A DNA stretch of 21,873 nucleotides from JBEKTY01 sp049515555 (GTDB lineage Bacteria; Planctomycetota; Planctomycetia; Pirellulales; Thermoguttaceae): the NCBI GenBank assembly GCA_049515555.1, contig JBEKTY010000139.1, positions 1 through 21,873 of the forward strand. The letters run 5' to 3'. Position numbers and translations under genes: made by a program. Below the pieces are notes generated by a model. It did no database searches. It was not told the origin of the DNA and worked only from the letters and a program-made list of their open reading frames with translations. Of this stretch, positions 7,918 to 15,840 are shown one piece after another. How positions within the stretch are numbered: position 1 is the stretch's first letter; the number at the start of each line of letters is the position of its first letter.

Positions 7918-7924
7918 GAGGTGA
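7918..7924 (+). promoter_or_regulatory. Ribosome-binding site deciding the start of the DUF1549/1553 gene
   Basis: GAGGTGA lies 6 nt before ATG 7931 but only 3 nt before the in-frame GTG at 7928. The ATG is therefore the more likely start. Confidence 0.6.
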
Positions 7925-7930
7925 CTTGTG

Positions 7931-10834
7931 ATGAGAATCAAGGAGACTTGTTTTCTTGTGCTCACCCTCGCGATTTACGGGTTGGTTTCAGCCGGACGTG
8001 ATGCCGGCGCACAGGGACCGGCTGGTAGTCCTAAGAATGATTCGGTGGATTTTGTCAATCATGTGATGCCGCTATTGAACAAGCTGGGCTGCAACCAAGC
8101 CAAGTGCCACGGTTCGCTGCAGGGAAAAGGCGGTTTCCAGCTTTCCATATTCGGCGCCAATCCTGAGGATGATTACTCTGCGTTGACCAGGGCCGCCGTA
8201 GGTCGGCGCATCAACAAGGTCGAGCCCCAGAAGAGCCTGTTCCTCTTGAAGGCGACCGCGAGCATTGCGCACCAGGGGGCGCAGGCGGTCAAAATCCAGG
8301 CGGGGTCGCCGGAATACAACCTGCTTGCTTCCTGGGTCGCTCAAGGTGCACCCTGGGGCGATCCGAAACAGCCGGAACTTCTTTCCATCGGGGTTGTTCC
8401 CAGAGAGCAGTCGCTGCCGAAAGGTGAGACCAGGCAGCTTTCGGTAACGGCGATCTTCTCCGACGGCGCCAAGCGAGACGTGACGCGTTATGCCGTCTAC
8501 ACATCCCCGGATAAGAGGGTGGCCACGGTTGACGGGAGCGGGAAGGTCCAGGCGAACGACTATGGCGAAGTGCCGATAGTCGTGAGCTTCAGGCGGCGAT
8601 TCGACACCGCTGGTATCACCGTCCCGCAGCCTCTGCCATCTCCTTTTCCCGCAGTGCAGATAAACAACAAGATTGACGAGCTCGTCTTTGCCAAGTTGAA
8701 GATCCTGGGCATACCACCTTCGGAGGTTTGCCCGGATCATGTCTTCCTCCGCCGTGTTTATTTTGACGTCCTGGGCGCTCTGCCGACGCCTGATGAAGCC
8801 CGTGCTTTTCTTTCCGACAAGGACCCGAAAAAGAGGAGCAAGCTGGTTGAGCGTCTGCTGACGGACGAACGATTTGCCGGTTTTTGGGCCATGAAGTGGG
8901 GCGACCTGTTGCGGATCAAGACCGGTGTGGGTGTGGCCCGGCCGGCAGCGGCGGCAACTTACTACCGCTGGGTCCGAGACAGCCTGGCGCACGATAAGCC
9001 GTACGACCAGTTCGTGCGGGAACTGCTCACATCCCGCGGCAGCAATTACGAGTGCGGCCCGGCCAACTTCTTTGCGCCGTCGACCGATAACAACGCGCAG
9101 GGCTTTGCCGAGGCCTCGGCGTTGGTCTTCATGGGACTGAGGATTGGCTGCGCCCGCTGCCATGTCCATCCCGAGGAAAACTGGACCCTGGACGACGATC
9201 TCGGCCTGGCTGCCTTCTTCGCCACCGTCAATGTGAAAAGCACCAGAGAGTGGACAGAGCAGATTGTCTTTACTGACCCCGGCAGGACGCTCCAGCACCC
9301 GAAAACTGCCCTGGTAGTTCAGCCGAAGTTGTTGGGCGGTGGCGTCGTGGACCTAGCGGCAGTAGAGAAGGCGGCCCAAGAGGCCGAGGCGGCGGTTGCC
9401 AACGTGAAGGCGGCTGCCGACAAGGCCGCGGCGGCCCAGCTCGCTGCCCAGACGGCAGCCGCTGCCAAACGCCAACAGGCCAATGAGGCGAAGAAGAAGC
9501 TGGATGATCTGGCGCAGAAACAGCCGAAGCCGGCAGCGGCGCAACTGGCTGCTGCCGAGACAGCGCGCCAGGCGGCCGAGAAGACCGCTCAGGACGCCGA
9601 AGCAGCGGCCGCCACGGCCAGGGCTGAAGCCGACAAGGCCCAGGCGGCGCTGCTTGCAGCGGAGAGGGCCGCCCTCGCGAAGCGCGCGGGGGCCATCAAC
9701 CAGAGGCAAGTAGACCCTCGCACTACCTTTGCCGATTGGCTCATCTCTCCGCAGAACCCCTGGTTCGCCAAGAACATCGTCAACCGGATTTGGTTTTGGC
9801 TCCTGGGCAGGGGCATTGTCCACGAGGCCGACGACTGGCGCTCCACCAATCCGCCCGAAAACCCAGAGCTGTTGCGGTACCTTGAAAAGGAGCTTGTCAG
9901 CAACAAGTATGACCTCAAGCACATCTTCCGGCTGATCCTGAACTCCGCAGCGTACCAGCTTTCTGCCGAACCCAACCAGTGGAACGCCAACGACGCCACG
10001 CACTTCTCCCATTACCAGGTAAAGCAACTCGGCGCCGAACAGCTCTTGGATGCCCTGTCCCAGGTTACCGAGACCTGGGAGAACTTCAGTAATGCGGTGG
10101 CCGCTCCTGCCGTTACCATGCCGGCCGGTCACGAGGCCAAGGAGATCCCGGACGGCAGCACGGAATCGCCGTTTCTGAAACTGTTTGGACGGGCAACCAG
10201 GGACACGTCCTTCGAGTCGCAACGGAATTCGGCGCCTTCCATGGAGCAGTCGCTCTACCTGGTTAACTCGGACGAGTTCCAGGCCAAGGTTGTCAACAGC
10301 CCGCGGATGAGACGGATCCTCGAGCAAAAAAAGAGCGATGCCGAAATCATCGAGGAGCTCTATTTCGCCACCCTGGCTCGGGCGCCGACGGAAAAGGAAA
10401 AGCGAAGGGTTCTAGAATATGTCTGGGGCGAGAGCAAGGCCGCCGCCGAGCAAGCCAACGTCGGGAGGAAGACGGCTGAGGAGGCGTTGGCCAAAGTGAA
10501 AGGGGACCTGGCCAGGGCCACGGCCGACCAGGAGGCAGCCGAAAGGGCGGCCAAGGAGGCGGAGGCCAAGGCCCAGGCCGCTTCCAAGGACAAACCTGCG
10601 GAGGAGAAGAAGAAGGCCGCAGCCGAGGCCGCTGCCCAGCGCCAGGGGGCCAATCAGGCCAAGACCAAGCGCGACCAGCTCGTGGGTGAGGAGAAAGCGG
10701 CCGCCGCGCGGTTCGCCGAAGCCAACAACAAGGTCGACGCCGTCAACGCCGCGCACCAGCAACAAAGAGTGCCGGCTCTGCAGGACGTCCTATGGACGCT
10801 ATTGAACACCAAGGAGTTCGTGTGTAACCACTGA
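7931..10834 (+). CDS. DUF1549/DUF1553 planctomycete haem-type protein with two coiled-coil insertions
   Basis: The protein has 967 residues. After a Sec signal (MRIKETCFLVLTLAIYGLVS) come a cytochrome-c-like segment with an unusual C-x4-CH motif (C54, C59, H60), a BIG2-type Ig-like domain (about 150-230), DUF1549/PSCyt2 (about 240-470) with a classical CARCH haem motif at 407-411, and DUF1553/PSD1 (about 590-830 plus the last 20 residues ALQDVLWTLLNTKEFVCNH). Family members are exported and usually paired with DUF1501 proteins, as here; their biochemical function is not established. Two Ala/Lys/Glu-rich coiled coils are inserted, at residues about 476-588 (between DUF1549 and DUF1553) and 835-947 (just before the final DUF1553 motif). 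They are not part of the family and resemble segments of the gene at 12435-15605. The gene is probably first in a cluster, 106 bp ahead of the DUF1501 gene. Confidence 0.92.
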   Translation: MRIKETCFLVLTLAIYGLVSAGRDAGAQGPAGSPKNDSVDFVNHVMPLLNKLGCNQAKCHGSLQGKGGFQLSIFGANPEDDYSALTRAAVGRRINKVEPQKSLFLLKATASIAHQGAQAVKIQAGSPEYNLLASWVAQGAPWGDPKQPELLSIGVVPREQSLPKGETRQLSVTAIFSDGAKRDVTRYAVYTSPDKRVATVDGSGKVQANDYGEVPIVVSFRRRFDTAGITVPQPLPSPFPAVQINNKIDELVFAKLKILGIPPSEVCPDHVFLRRVYFDVLGALPTPDEARAFLSDKDPKKRSKLVERLLTDERFAGFWAMKWGDLLRIKTGVGVARPAAAATYYRWVRDSLAHDKPYDQFVRELLTSRGSNYECGPANFFAPSTDNNAQGFAEASALVFMGLRIGCARCHVHPEENWTLDDDLGLAAFFATVNVKSTREWTEQIVFTDPGRTLQHPKTALVVQPKLLGGGVVDLAAVEKAAQEAEAAVANVKAAADKAAAAQLAAQTAAAAKRQQANEAKKKLDDLAQKQPKPAAAQLAAAETARQAAEKTAQDAEAAAATARAEADKAQAALLAAERAALAKRAGAINQRQVDPRTTFADWLISPQNPWFAKNIVNRIWFWLLGRGIVHEADDWRSTNPPENPELLRYLEKELVSNKYDLKHIFRLILNSAAYQLSAEPNQWNANDATHFSHYQVKQLGAEQLLDALSQVTETWENFSNAVAAPAVTMPAGHEAKEIPDGSTESPFLKLFGRATRDTSFESQRNSAPSMEQSLYLVNSDEFQAKVVNSPRMRRILEQKKSDAEIIEELYFATLARAPTEKEKRRVLEYVWGESKAAAEQANVGRKTAEEALAKVKGDLARATADQEAAERAAKEAEAKAQAASKDKPAEEKKKAAAEAAAQRQGANQAKTKRDQLVGEEKAAAARFAEANNKVDAVNAAHQQQRVPALQDVLWTLLNTKEFVCNH
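9356..9690 (+). repeat. In-frame coiled-coil insert 1 (DUF1549/DUF1553 linker)
   Basis: About 112 codons of Ala/Glu/Lys/Gln-rich heptad-like sequence lie between GGGVVDL and the DUF1553 opening DPRTTFADWL. The core AKRQQANEAKKKLDDL is shared with insert 4. The DNA 9464-9512 matches 15063-15111 with one mismatch in 49 nt. A near-direct repeat flanks the insert: GGCAGTAGA (9358-9366) and GGCAAGTAGA (9705-9714). Confidence 0.75.
10433..10770 (+). repeat. In-frame coiled-coil insert 2 (before the last DUF1553 motif)
   Basis: About 113 codons between RRVLEYVWGE and ALQDVLWTLLN. The order is a KTAEEALAKVKGD block, an AAKEAEAKAQ block, an AEEKKKAAAEAA block, then QANQ/KTKRDQ-like heptads. The EAKAQ...KD...EKKK...EAAA order matches insert 4 (ETKAQ...KD...EKKK...EEAAA), which shows relatedness and not only similar composition. 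Confidence 0.7.
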
Positions 10835-10940
10835 GTCGGTTCCGAGACAAGGGTCAGGAGTCCCAAGACCAAAAGACTGCCGGTCCCTTTCAGAACAGGC
10901 TCTGAACCTGCGCTGAACGCCAAGACAAGGAGAACTTGCG

Positions 10941-12326
10941 ATGCTGCAAATCGACGCTCGAAACCTGGGCCCGAGGTGCGCCGGCGTGAGCCGCCGCGAC
11001 TTCGTCAGAGTCGGCGCTGTGGGCATGCTGGGCCTGACTCTTGCAGACTGGCTCAAGGGGAAAGCCCGTGGGGCCGTGACCGGGGGCAAGGCCAAGTCCG
11101 TCATCCAGCTCTGGATGTGGGGAGGCCCGTCGCACCTGGATACCTTCGACCCGAAGCCGGAAGCGGGGGAGGCCTACTCCGGTGAGCTCAAGAACCCCAT
11201 CGAGACCAAGGCGCCGGGGATGAGAATTTCCCAGCTCTTCCCCTTGCTGGCCAAGCAGGGCGACAAGTTCTCCATCCTCAGGAGCTTCACCTCCCTGACC
11301 GACGATCACTATGGCGGCACCTACACGGTCCAGACCGGCTTTCCCACGTCCCAGCAGTTCGGCGCGCCTGATGCGGCCAAGCAACTCGGCAACCCGTCCA
11401 TCGGCGCAGTCGTGGGTCTGAAGAAGGGCTACGGGGCGGGCTACAAAGGGGCCTTGCCGCCGTATATCATCCTCCCCAGGAGCGACTGGTGGATCGGTGC
11501 CGCGGGGTTCCTGGGCCCCAGGTACGAGCCCTTCGCCACCGGCGGCGATCCCAACCAACAAGGGTTCATGGCCCAGGGGATGAAGCTGGCCAACGGCATC
11601 ACGCCGCAGCGCTCCGAAGCCCGCCACGCACTTCTTCGGGACGTGGACTCGCTGGCCAAGAGAATCGACAAGGACAAGCTGTTCCAGGCGATGGACTCCT
11701 ACCAGGAGAAGGCTTACGGTCTCGTCTTGGGCGATGCCAAAAAGGCCTTCGATCTGTCCCAGGAGAACGACAAGCTCCGCGACCGCTACGGCCGTAATTC
11801 GTTCGGCCAGTCCTGCCTGCTCGCGCGCCGGTTGGTGGAACACGGGGTTCCCTTCGTCACCGTCGTGAACGACGGCTGGGACATGCACTCCACCTGCATC
11901 GAATCGATGAAACAGAAGGCGCCGAGCATCGACCCGGGATTTGCTACCCTGCTTGAAGACCTGGCTCAGAGGGGGCTTTTGGAGAGCACCATCGTCTACT
12001 GGACCGGCGAGTTCGGCAGGACCCCGAAGCTCCAATGGGACGGTCAGTGGAAGGGCGGGCGTCACCACTGGAACACCCCGACGCCGTGCGTGGTCGCCGG
12101 CGGCGGATTTCGAGGAGGCGTCGTGGTCGGCGCCAGCGATGCAAAAGGGGAGACGATCAAGGACCGCCCGGTCTATCCCTGGGACCTGACAGCCAGCATT
12201 TACAAGCTGTTGGGAATTGACTACCTGGGCAAGCTCCCTCATCCTCAAGGTTGCGGTGCAGCCAGCCTCAGCCCGCTGGCCGGCGGCGGAGTCAAGAGCG
12301 GAGGGCTCTTGACGGAGATCATGTAG
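10941..12326 (+). CDS. DUF1501 domain protein, Tat-exported, alkaline-phosphatase-like fold
   Basis: The protein has 461 residues. The Tat motif SRRDFVRVG (17-25) precedes a hydrophobic stretch (AVGMLGLTLADWL). DUF1501 landmarks follow: WGGPSHLDTFDPKP (60-73), VNDGWDMHS, then YWTGEFGRTPK (353-363) and GGRHHWNTPTP (373-383). DUF1501 belongs to the alkaline-phosphatase/sulfatase superfamily, and the Asp, Glu and His residues in these motifs sit where metal ligands occur in relatives. Whether it hydrolyses anything is unknown. AGGAG lies 8 nt before the ATG. It is the usual partner of DUF1549/DUF1553 proteins and follows one here by 106 bp. The length is normal for the family. Unlike both neighbours it carries no coiled-coil insertion. 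Confidence 0.93.
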   Translation: MLQIDARNLGPRCAGVSRRDFVRVGAVGMLGLTLADWLKGKARGAVTGGKAKSVIQLWMWGGPSHLDTFDPKPEAGEAYSGELKNPIETKAPGMRISQLFPLLAKQGDKFSILRSFTSLTDDHYGGTYTVQTGFPTSQQFGAPDAAKQLGNPSIGAVVGLKKGYGAGYKGALPPYIILPRSDWWIGAAGFLGPRYEPFATGGDPNQQGFMAQGMKLANGITPQRSEARHALLRDVDSLAKRIDKDKLFQAMDSYQEKAYGLVLGDAKKAFDLSQENDKLRDRYGRNSFGQSCLLARRLVEHGVPFVTVVNDGWDMHSTCIESMKQKAPSIDPGFATLLEDLAQRGLLESTIVYWTGEFGRTPKLQWDGQWKGGRHHWNTPTPCVVAGGGFRGGVVVGASDAKGETIKDRPVYPWDLTASIYKLLGIDYLGKLPHPQGCGAASLSPLAGGGVKSGGLLTEIM

Positions 12327-12336
12327 GCCGGCCGGA

Positions 12337-12367
12337 GGAACGCCGTTGCAGGGCGTTCCCTGCAGCG
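12337..12367 (+). promoter_or_regulatory. Two overlapping, mutually exclusive hairpins between DUF1501 and PPC genes
   Basis: Hairpin A pairs GGAACGCC (12337-12344) with GGCGTTCC (12352-12359), a perfect 8-bp stem with a 7-nt loop. Hairpin B pairs CGTTGCAGGG (12344-12353) with CCCTGCAGCG (12358-12367), 10 bp with one G-U pair and a 4-nt loop. They share bases and cannot form together. No T-run follows. A mid-operon processing, stability or attenuation role is possible but unproven. Confidence 0.5.
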
Positions 12368-12418
12368 ACGTCGCGCGTTGTCGAAACTATAGCTTCCAAC
12401 GGCGCTGGCCGGTTTTGT

Positions 12419-12424
12419 GGGAGG
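12419..12424 (+). promoter_or_regulatory. Ribosome-binding site deciding the start of the PPC-domain gene
   Basis: GGGAGG lies 10 nt before ATG 12435, after which a good signal peptide begins. The in-frame GTG at 12417 overlaps this site and is less likely. Confidence 0.6.
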
Positions 12425-12434
12425 CGATTGCGCC

Positions 12435-15400
12435 ATGAGCATGCACACCCGATCCTCTGGCCTTCTTCGAGCGCTGGTTGTTCCGGCGGTCCTTGCTTTC
12501 CCCCTTTTGGGCCCGTCCCTCGTCGACGCTCAGCCGCCTCAGCCCGTCATCAAGTTCGTCTTTCCAGCAGGAGGGCAGAGGGGGAAGTCCGTTGACGTGA
12601 TCGTTAATGGCACGGGTTTTCAAGGAGCCAGCGCGGTACGCGTCAGCGGAGGAGGAGTTACCGGGCAGGTGCTGAAAGTCGAGAACCCCAACCTGGTCCG
12701 CATCACGGTCACTATCGACCCGGACGCGACGGTGGGAGAGCGGGACCTCCGGGTCATGACACCCGCAGGCGGCGTTTCCAATCGCTTCCGCTTCTTCGTG
12801 GGAGAACTGCCTGAGATCAACGAGAAAGAGCCGAACTCGCTGAAAAGCCAGGCACAGCGCCTGGAAACGCTCCCCGTAGTGGTCAATGGCCAAGTCCACC
12901 CCTCGGATACAGACTTCTTTCGCTTCGCCGCGAAAGCAGGAGAGACGCTGGTCTGCCAAGTCCAGGCAAGAGAACTGTTGCCCTATATCGCGGACGCCGT
13001 CCCGGGTTGGCTGGAAACATGCCTGACTCTTTACGATGCTGACGGCAAGGAGCTGGCGTCCGTCGGCCGCTTCCGCTTCAACCCTGACCCCCTGCTGATT
13101 TATCACGTTCCAAAGGACGGAGAATACCTCATCGAAGTCAGGGACCTTTTTTATCGCGGCAGAGAGGATTTCGTTTACAGACTCAGCATAGGCGCCTTCC
13201 CATACATTACGGACATTTTCCCACTCGGCGGGCAGCGGGATTCGGACGTTCCAGTCGAGTTGCACGGCGCCAACTTGCCCATGAAAAGCACGAAGCTTGT
13301 GCTGCCGGGCAACAGCTCTCCCTTGCGCCTGGTGAGCTTGGGCCAAAACGGGCTGAGCTCCAACGCCCTCCCATTTGCCGTAGGCGACCATCGGGAAACA
13401 CGGGTCACTGAAGCGAACCATTTATTCGATCAGGCGAGCACAATCGAGGTGCCCGTCACCCTCAACGGGCGTATCCAGCACAGAGGAGAGGCCCACTATT
13501 TCCGGTTTGCCGTAAAGAAAGGGCAGCGCTTCATCATGGAGGTTCAGGCCAGGCGTCTGGGCTCTCCGTTGGATTCCATCATCACACTGTTTAACTCGCA
13601 GGGCGGGCAGTTGGCGGAACAAGACGATACGGACATGGGTGATCCTCTTCTCACCCATCATGCTGACTCGCGCCTGGATTATACCTTTCCCTCGGACGGA
13701 GATTACGTTCTTAGGATACAGGACGCCCAGGGCCGAGGGGGAGAAGAGTACGCTTACAGGCTTCACATCGTTCCGCCACGGCCTGACTTTTCCTTGCGGA
13801 CCGTGCCGGACAATCCGCGGTTGGGAGAAGCGGATTCAGTCCTGGTTACCGTGAAGGCGTTGCGCCAGGATGGCTTTAACGGCGAGATCGACCTGACAGT
13901 GCAGAATCTGCCCAAGGGTTTTGTCGCTAGCAAAGCCGTCATCCCGGCCGGCCAAAGCGAGACGCGACTGACGGTCACGGCGCCTCCCGATCCGCCAGTC
14001 GGCCTCGGGTCGCCAACCATCGTGGGCACCGCCACCCTCGGCGAACAAACGGCCGTCCGGCAAGCCGTCGGCGCCGAAGACATCATGCAGGCCTTTAGCC
14101 TCAGGCACGATGTTCCCACCAAAGAATTCCTGGTGGCGGTCATCGAGTTGCCTGACTTCACATTGTCCACGAACATCCCGTCAACCGACGTACGAGAAGT
14201 TCGCCAGGAGAGTCAGGTTCTCGTGGTTGTGAAGGCCTCGCGCAAAGGACTCGAGGCCGCCATCGCACGGGCCGAGGCCGCGAAGAAGGCTGCCGAGGGG
14301 GCACTGGCCGGGCTGAAAGGAGAATCGGCGAAGGCCGCGGCCGACTACGGCACAGCCCAGAAGACGGCCCAGGAGGCCGAAGGGGCGGCTGCCAAGTCCA
14401 AGGCCGCCATCGCCGAGGCCGCAACGGCGCTTGCCAATGCCCTCAAGGCCGCAGCCGCCAAACGCCAGGAGGCGACAGAGGCGAAGAAGAAACTGGACGG
14501 CCTGGCACAAGAGCAAAAGAAAGCAGCCGGGCCGGCCTTGGCTAGCGTCAACAGTCAAGTGGCCGCTGCCACGAAGGCTTACGAGGCAGCCGAGAAAGCG
14601 GCCAAGGATGCGGAAACGGCCGTGGCTGTGGCCAGGACTGCCGCCGACAAGGCCCAGCAGACCCAGGTGTCGGCGGAGAAGACCGCCGGCGAGAATCGCA
14701 GGCTGGCCAACGAGGCCAAGGCCAAGCAAGACAAGTCGGCTGCGGACGAGAAGGCGGCCGCCTCCGCGTTGGAACAAGCCAACAAGAACCTCGATGCCGC
14801 CAAGCAGAAAGCCAAGCAAGAAATCAATCTGACGGCGGATCCACTTCCCGGTGGCGTCACTTTCACGCCTGCAAACATAGCTCCTGATAAGAGCGAAGCC
14901 ACGGTAACGCTGGGCATCACCCCTCAGGCGCCGGTTGGGCATCGACAGAACATTATCATCACCGGAACCACGGGATCCGGCGACACCGCCACGGTCCACG
15001 TTGCACCCGCGCTTCCCATCAAGGTGATCGAGTCAGCTAAGGCTTTGCAGGCGGTCGCCGTCGCCAAACGCCAACAGGCCAATGAGGCGAAGAAGAAGTT
15101 GGATGATCTGGTCGAGAAACAGCAAAAGCCGGCGGAGGCCGGGCTGGCCGCGGCCGCCCAAGCCATGACCGAGGCCACGGCCGCCAAGGCCGCGACGGAC
15201 AAAGCCTTGGCGGAGGCAAGAGACGCCGCGGCCAAGGCGCAAACGATCCTACAAGCGACCGAGAAGGCGGCCAACGAGGCCGAGACGAAGGCCCAGGTCA
15301 TTGCCAAGGATGCCGGCAAATCCGCCGTTGAAAAGAAGAAGGGCGCCGAGGAAGCCGCCGCCGGGCGCAAGGCGGCCGATGCGGCCAAGGCCGGCCTGGC

Positions 15401-15605
15401 CGAGACACAGAAGCAGCAGCACCAAGCGCAGACCAAGAGCGACGCGGCGGCCAAGAAACTAGCTGAAGCCGAGGCGCAGAAAAAATCAGCGGAGCAGGCC
15501 TTGGCCGGCGTCAAGAACCAGGTAGCTGCTGCCAGCACCGTTTACCAGCAAGCCGAGGCCGCTGCCAAAGAGGCCGAACTGGCAGCCGCGAAGGCCAAAT
15601 CCTAA
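12435..15605 (+). CDS. Exported TIG/PPC/Ig-like surface protein with internal and C-terminal coiled coils
   Basis: The protein has 1056 residues. After a Sec signal (about 1-32, ending VDA) come a TIG/IPT-like domain (about 38-122, FPAGGQRGKSVDVIVNG), a PPC-like domain (about 130-250, HPSDTDFFRFAAKAGE), a second TIG-like segment (about 255-315, FPLGGQRDSDVPVELHG), a second PPC domain (about 320-445) and an Ig-like domain (about 450-545). A second Ig-like domain (about 570-868) is split by a coiled coil of about 191 residues (605-795). A further coiled-coil tail of about 189 residues (868-1056) ends the protein. TIG/PPC proteins of this kind often accompany DUF1549/DUF1501 genes in planctomycetes, and a binding or scaffold role is likely. 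No enzyme motif is seen. The coiled coils match those in the gene at 7931-10834. The start follows GGGAGG; an earlier GTG is possible. Confidence 0.9.
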   Translation: MSMHTRSSGLLRALVVPAVLAFPLLGPSLVDAQPPQPVIKFVFPAGGQRGKSVDVIVNGTGFQGASAVRVSGGGVTGQVLKVENPNLVRITVTIDPDATVGERDLRVMTPAGGVSNRFRFFVGELPEINEKEPNSLKSQAQRLETLPVVVNGQVHPSDTDFFRFAAKAGETLVCQVQARELLPYIADAVPGWLETCLTLYDADGKELASVGRFRFNPDPLLIYHVPKDGEYLIEVRDLFYRGREDFVYRLSIGAFPYITDIFPLGGQRDSDVPVELHGANLPMKSTKLVLPGNSSPLRLVSLGQNGLSSNALPFAVGDHRETRVTEANHLFDQASTIEVPVTLNGRIQHRGEAHYFRFAVKKGQRFIMEVQARRLGSPLDSIITLFNSQGGQLAEQDDTDMGDPLLTHHADSRLDYTFPSDGDYVLRIQDAQGRGGEEYAYRLHIVPPRPDFSLRTVPDNPRLGEADSVLVTVKALRQDGFNGEIDLTVQNLPKGFVASKAVIPAGQSETRLTVTAPPDPPVGLGSPTIVGTATLGEQTAVRQAVGAEDIMQAFSLRHDVPTKEFLVAVIELPDFTLSTNIPSTDVREVRQESQVLVVVKASRKGLEAAIARAEAAKKAAEGALAGLKGESAKAAADYGTAQKTAQEAEGAAAKSKAAIAEAATALANALKAAAAKRQEATEAKKKLDGLAQEQKKAAGPALASVNSQVAAATKAYEAAEKAAKDAETAVAVARTAADKAQQTQVSAEKTAGENRRLANEAKAKQDKSAADEKAAASALEQANKNLDAAKQKAKQEINLTADPLPGGVTFTPANIAPDKSEATVTLGITPQAPVGHRQNIIITGTTGSGDTATVHVAPALPIKVIESAKALQAVAVAKRQQANEAKKKLDDLVEKQQKPAEAGLAAAAQAMTEATAAKAATDKALAEARDAAAKAQTILQATEKAANEAETKAQVIAKDAGKSAVEKKKGAEEAAAGRKAADAAKAGLAETQKQQHQAQTKSDAAAKKLAEAEAQKKSAEQALAGVKNQVAAASTVYQQAEAAAKEAELAAAKAKS
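14247..14819 (+). repeat. In-frame coiled-coil insert 3 (inside an Ig-like domain)
   Basis: The 191 codons split an Ig-like domain between VVVKASRK and EINLTADPLPGGV. The uninterrupted paralogue upstream in the same protein reads VTVKALRQDGFNGEIDLTV, so the insert sits in the loop occupied there by DGFNG. Its blocks include KKAAEGALAGLKG, AKRQEATEAKKKLDGLAQ and AARTAADKAQ-like heptads shared with inserts 1 and 4. A 15-nt exact match links 14643-14657 to 9629-9643 in insert 1. Confidence 0.78.
15036..15602 (+). repeat. Coiled-coil module 4 (C-terminal tail)
   Basis: The last 189 codons begin after PIKVIES and continue to the stop with no domain after them. They hold AKRQQANEAKKKLDDL, whose DNA is nearly identical to insert 1, then ETKAQ/EKKK/EEAAA blocks matching insert 2, and KKSAEQALAGVKN matching the start of insert 3. 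It therefore contains blocks of all the others. Confidence 0.75.
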
Positions 15606-15840
15606 AATGGAACGCATGTTGACACGCGGGGGCAACTCGTTAAGTTGAGTGTCCCGGCGCGTTCCACGGCGGTGAATTGTGCTGAAGGGGCTCGACGCGA
15701 ACAGGGGACAGCGCCTCGACAACGCCAAGACCCGCAAGGAAACTGAACTTCGTCGCGGCACCGTTGTGGAGTCCCAACGGCGACAACCAAGGTAAGGCCC
15801 CCGTGAATTGAAACGCAGGCCCAGATAAGAAGGGTACACA

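Larger units (their letters stand above)
7433..7930. other. Divergent intergenic region
   Basis: The region separates the leftward beta-helix gene from the rightward DUF1549 cluster. It holds the AGGAG of the former, a putative rightward promoter and the GAGGTGA of the latter. No separate gene is supported; the short frame at 7816-8001 has no domain and runs into the DUF1549 gene. Confidence 0.6.

Noticed and set aside
8072..9298. Leftward open frame of 408 codons opposite the DUF1549 gene, and similar ones opposite the other cluster genes
   Set aside because: All are antisense frames created by high GC at third positions; none has a domain or a ribosome-binding site.
14247..15602. The coiled-coil segments as inteins
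   Set aside because: There is no Cys/Ser at the entry, no His-Asn at the exit and no Hint or homing-endonuclease motif; the segments should remain in the mature protein.
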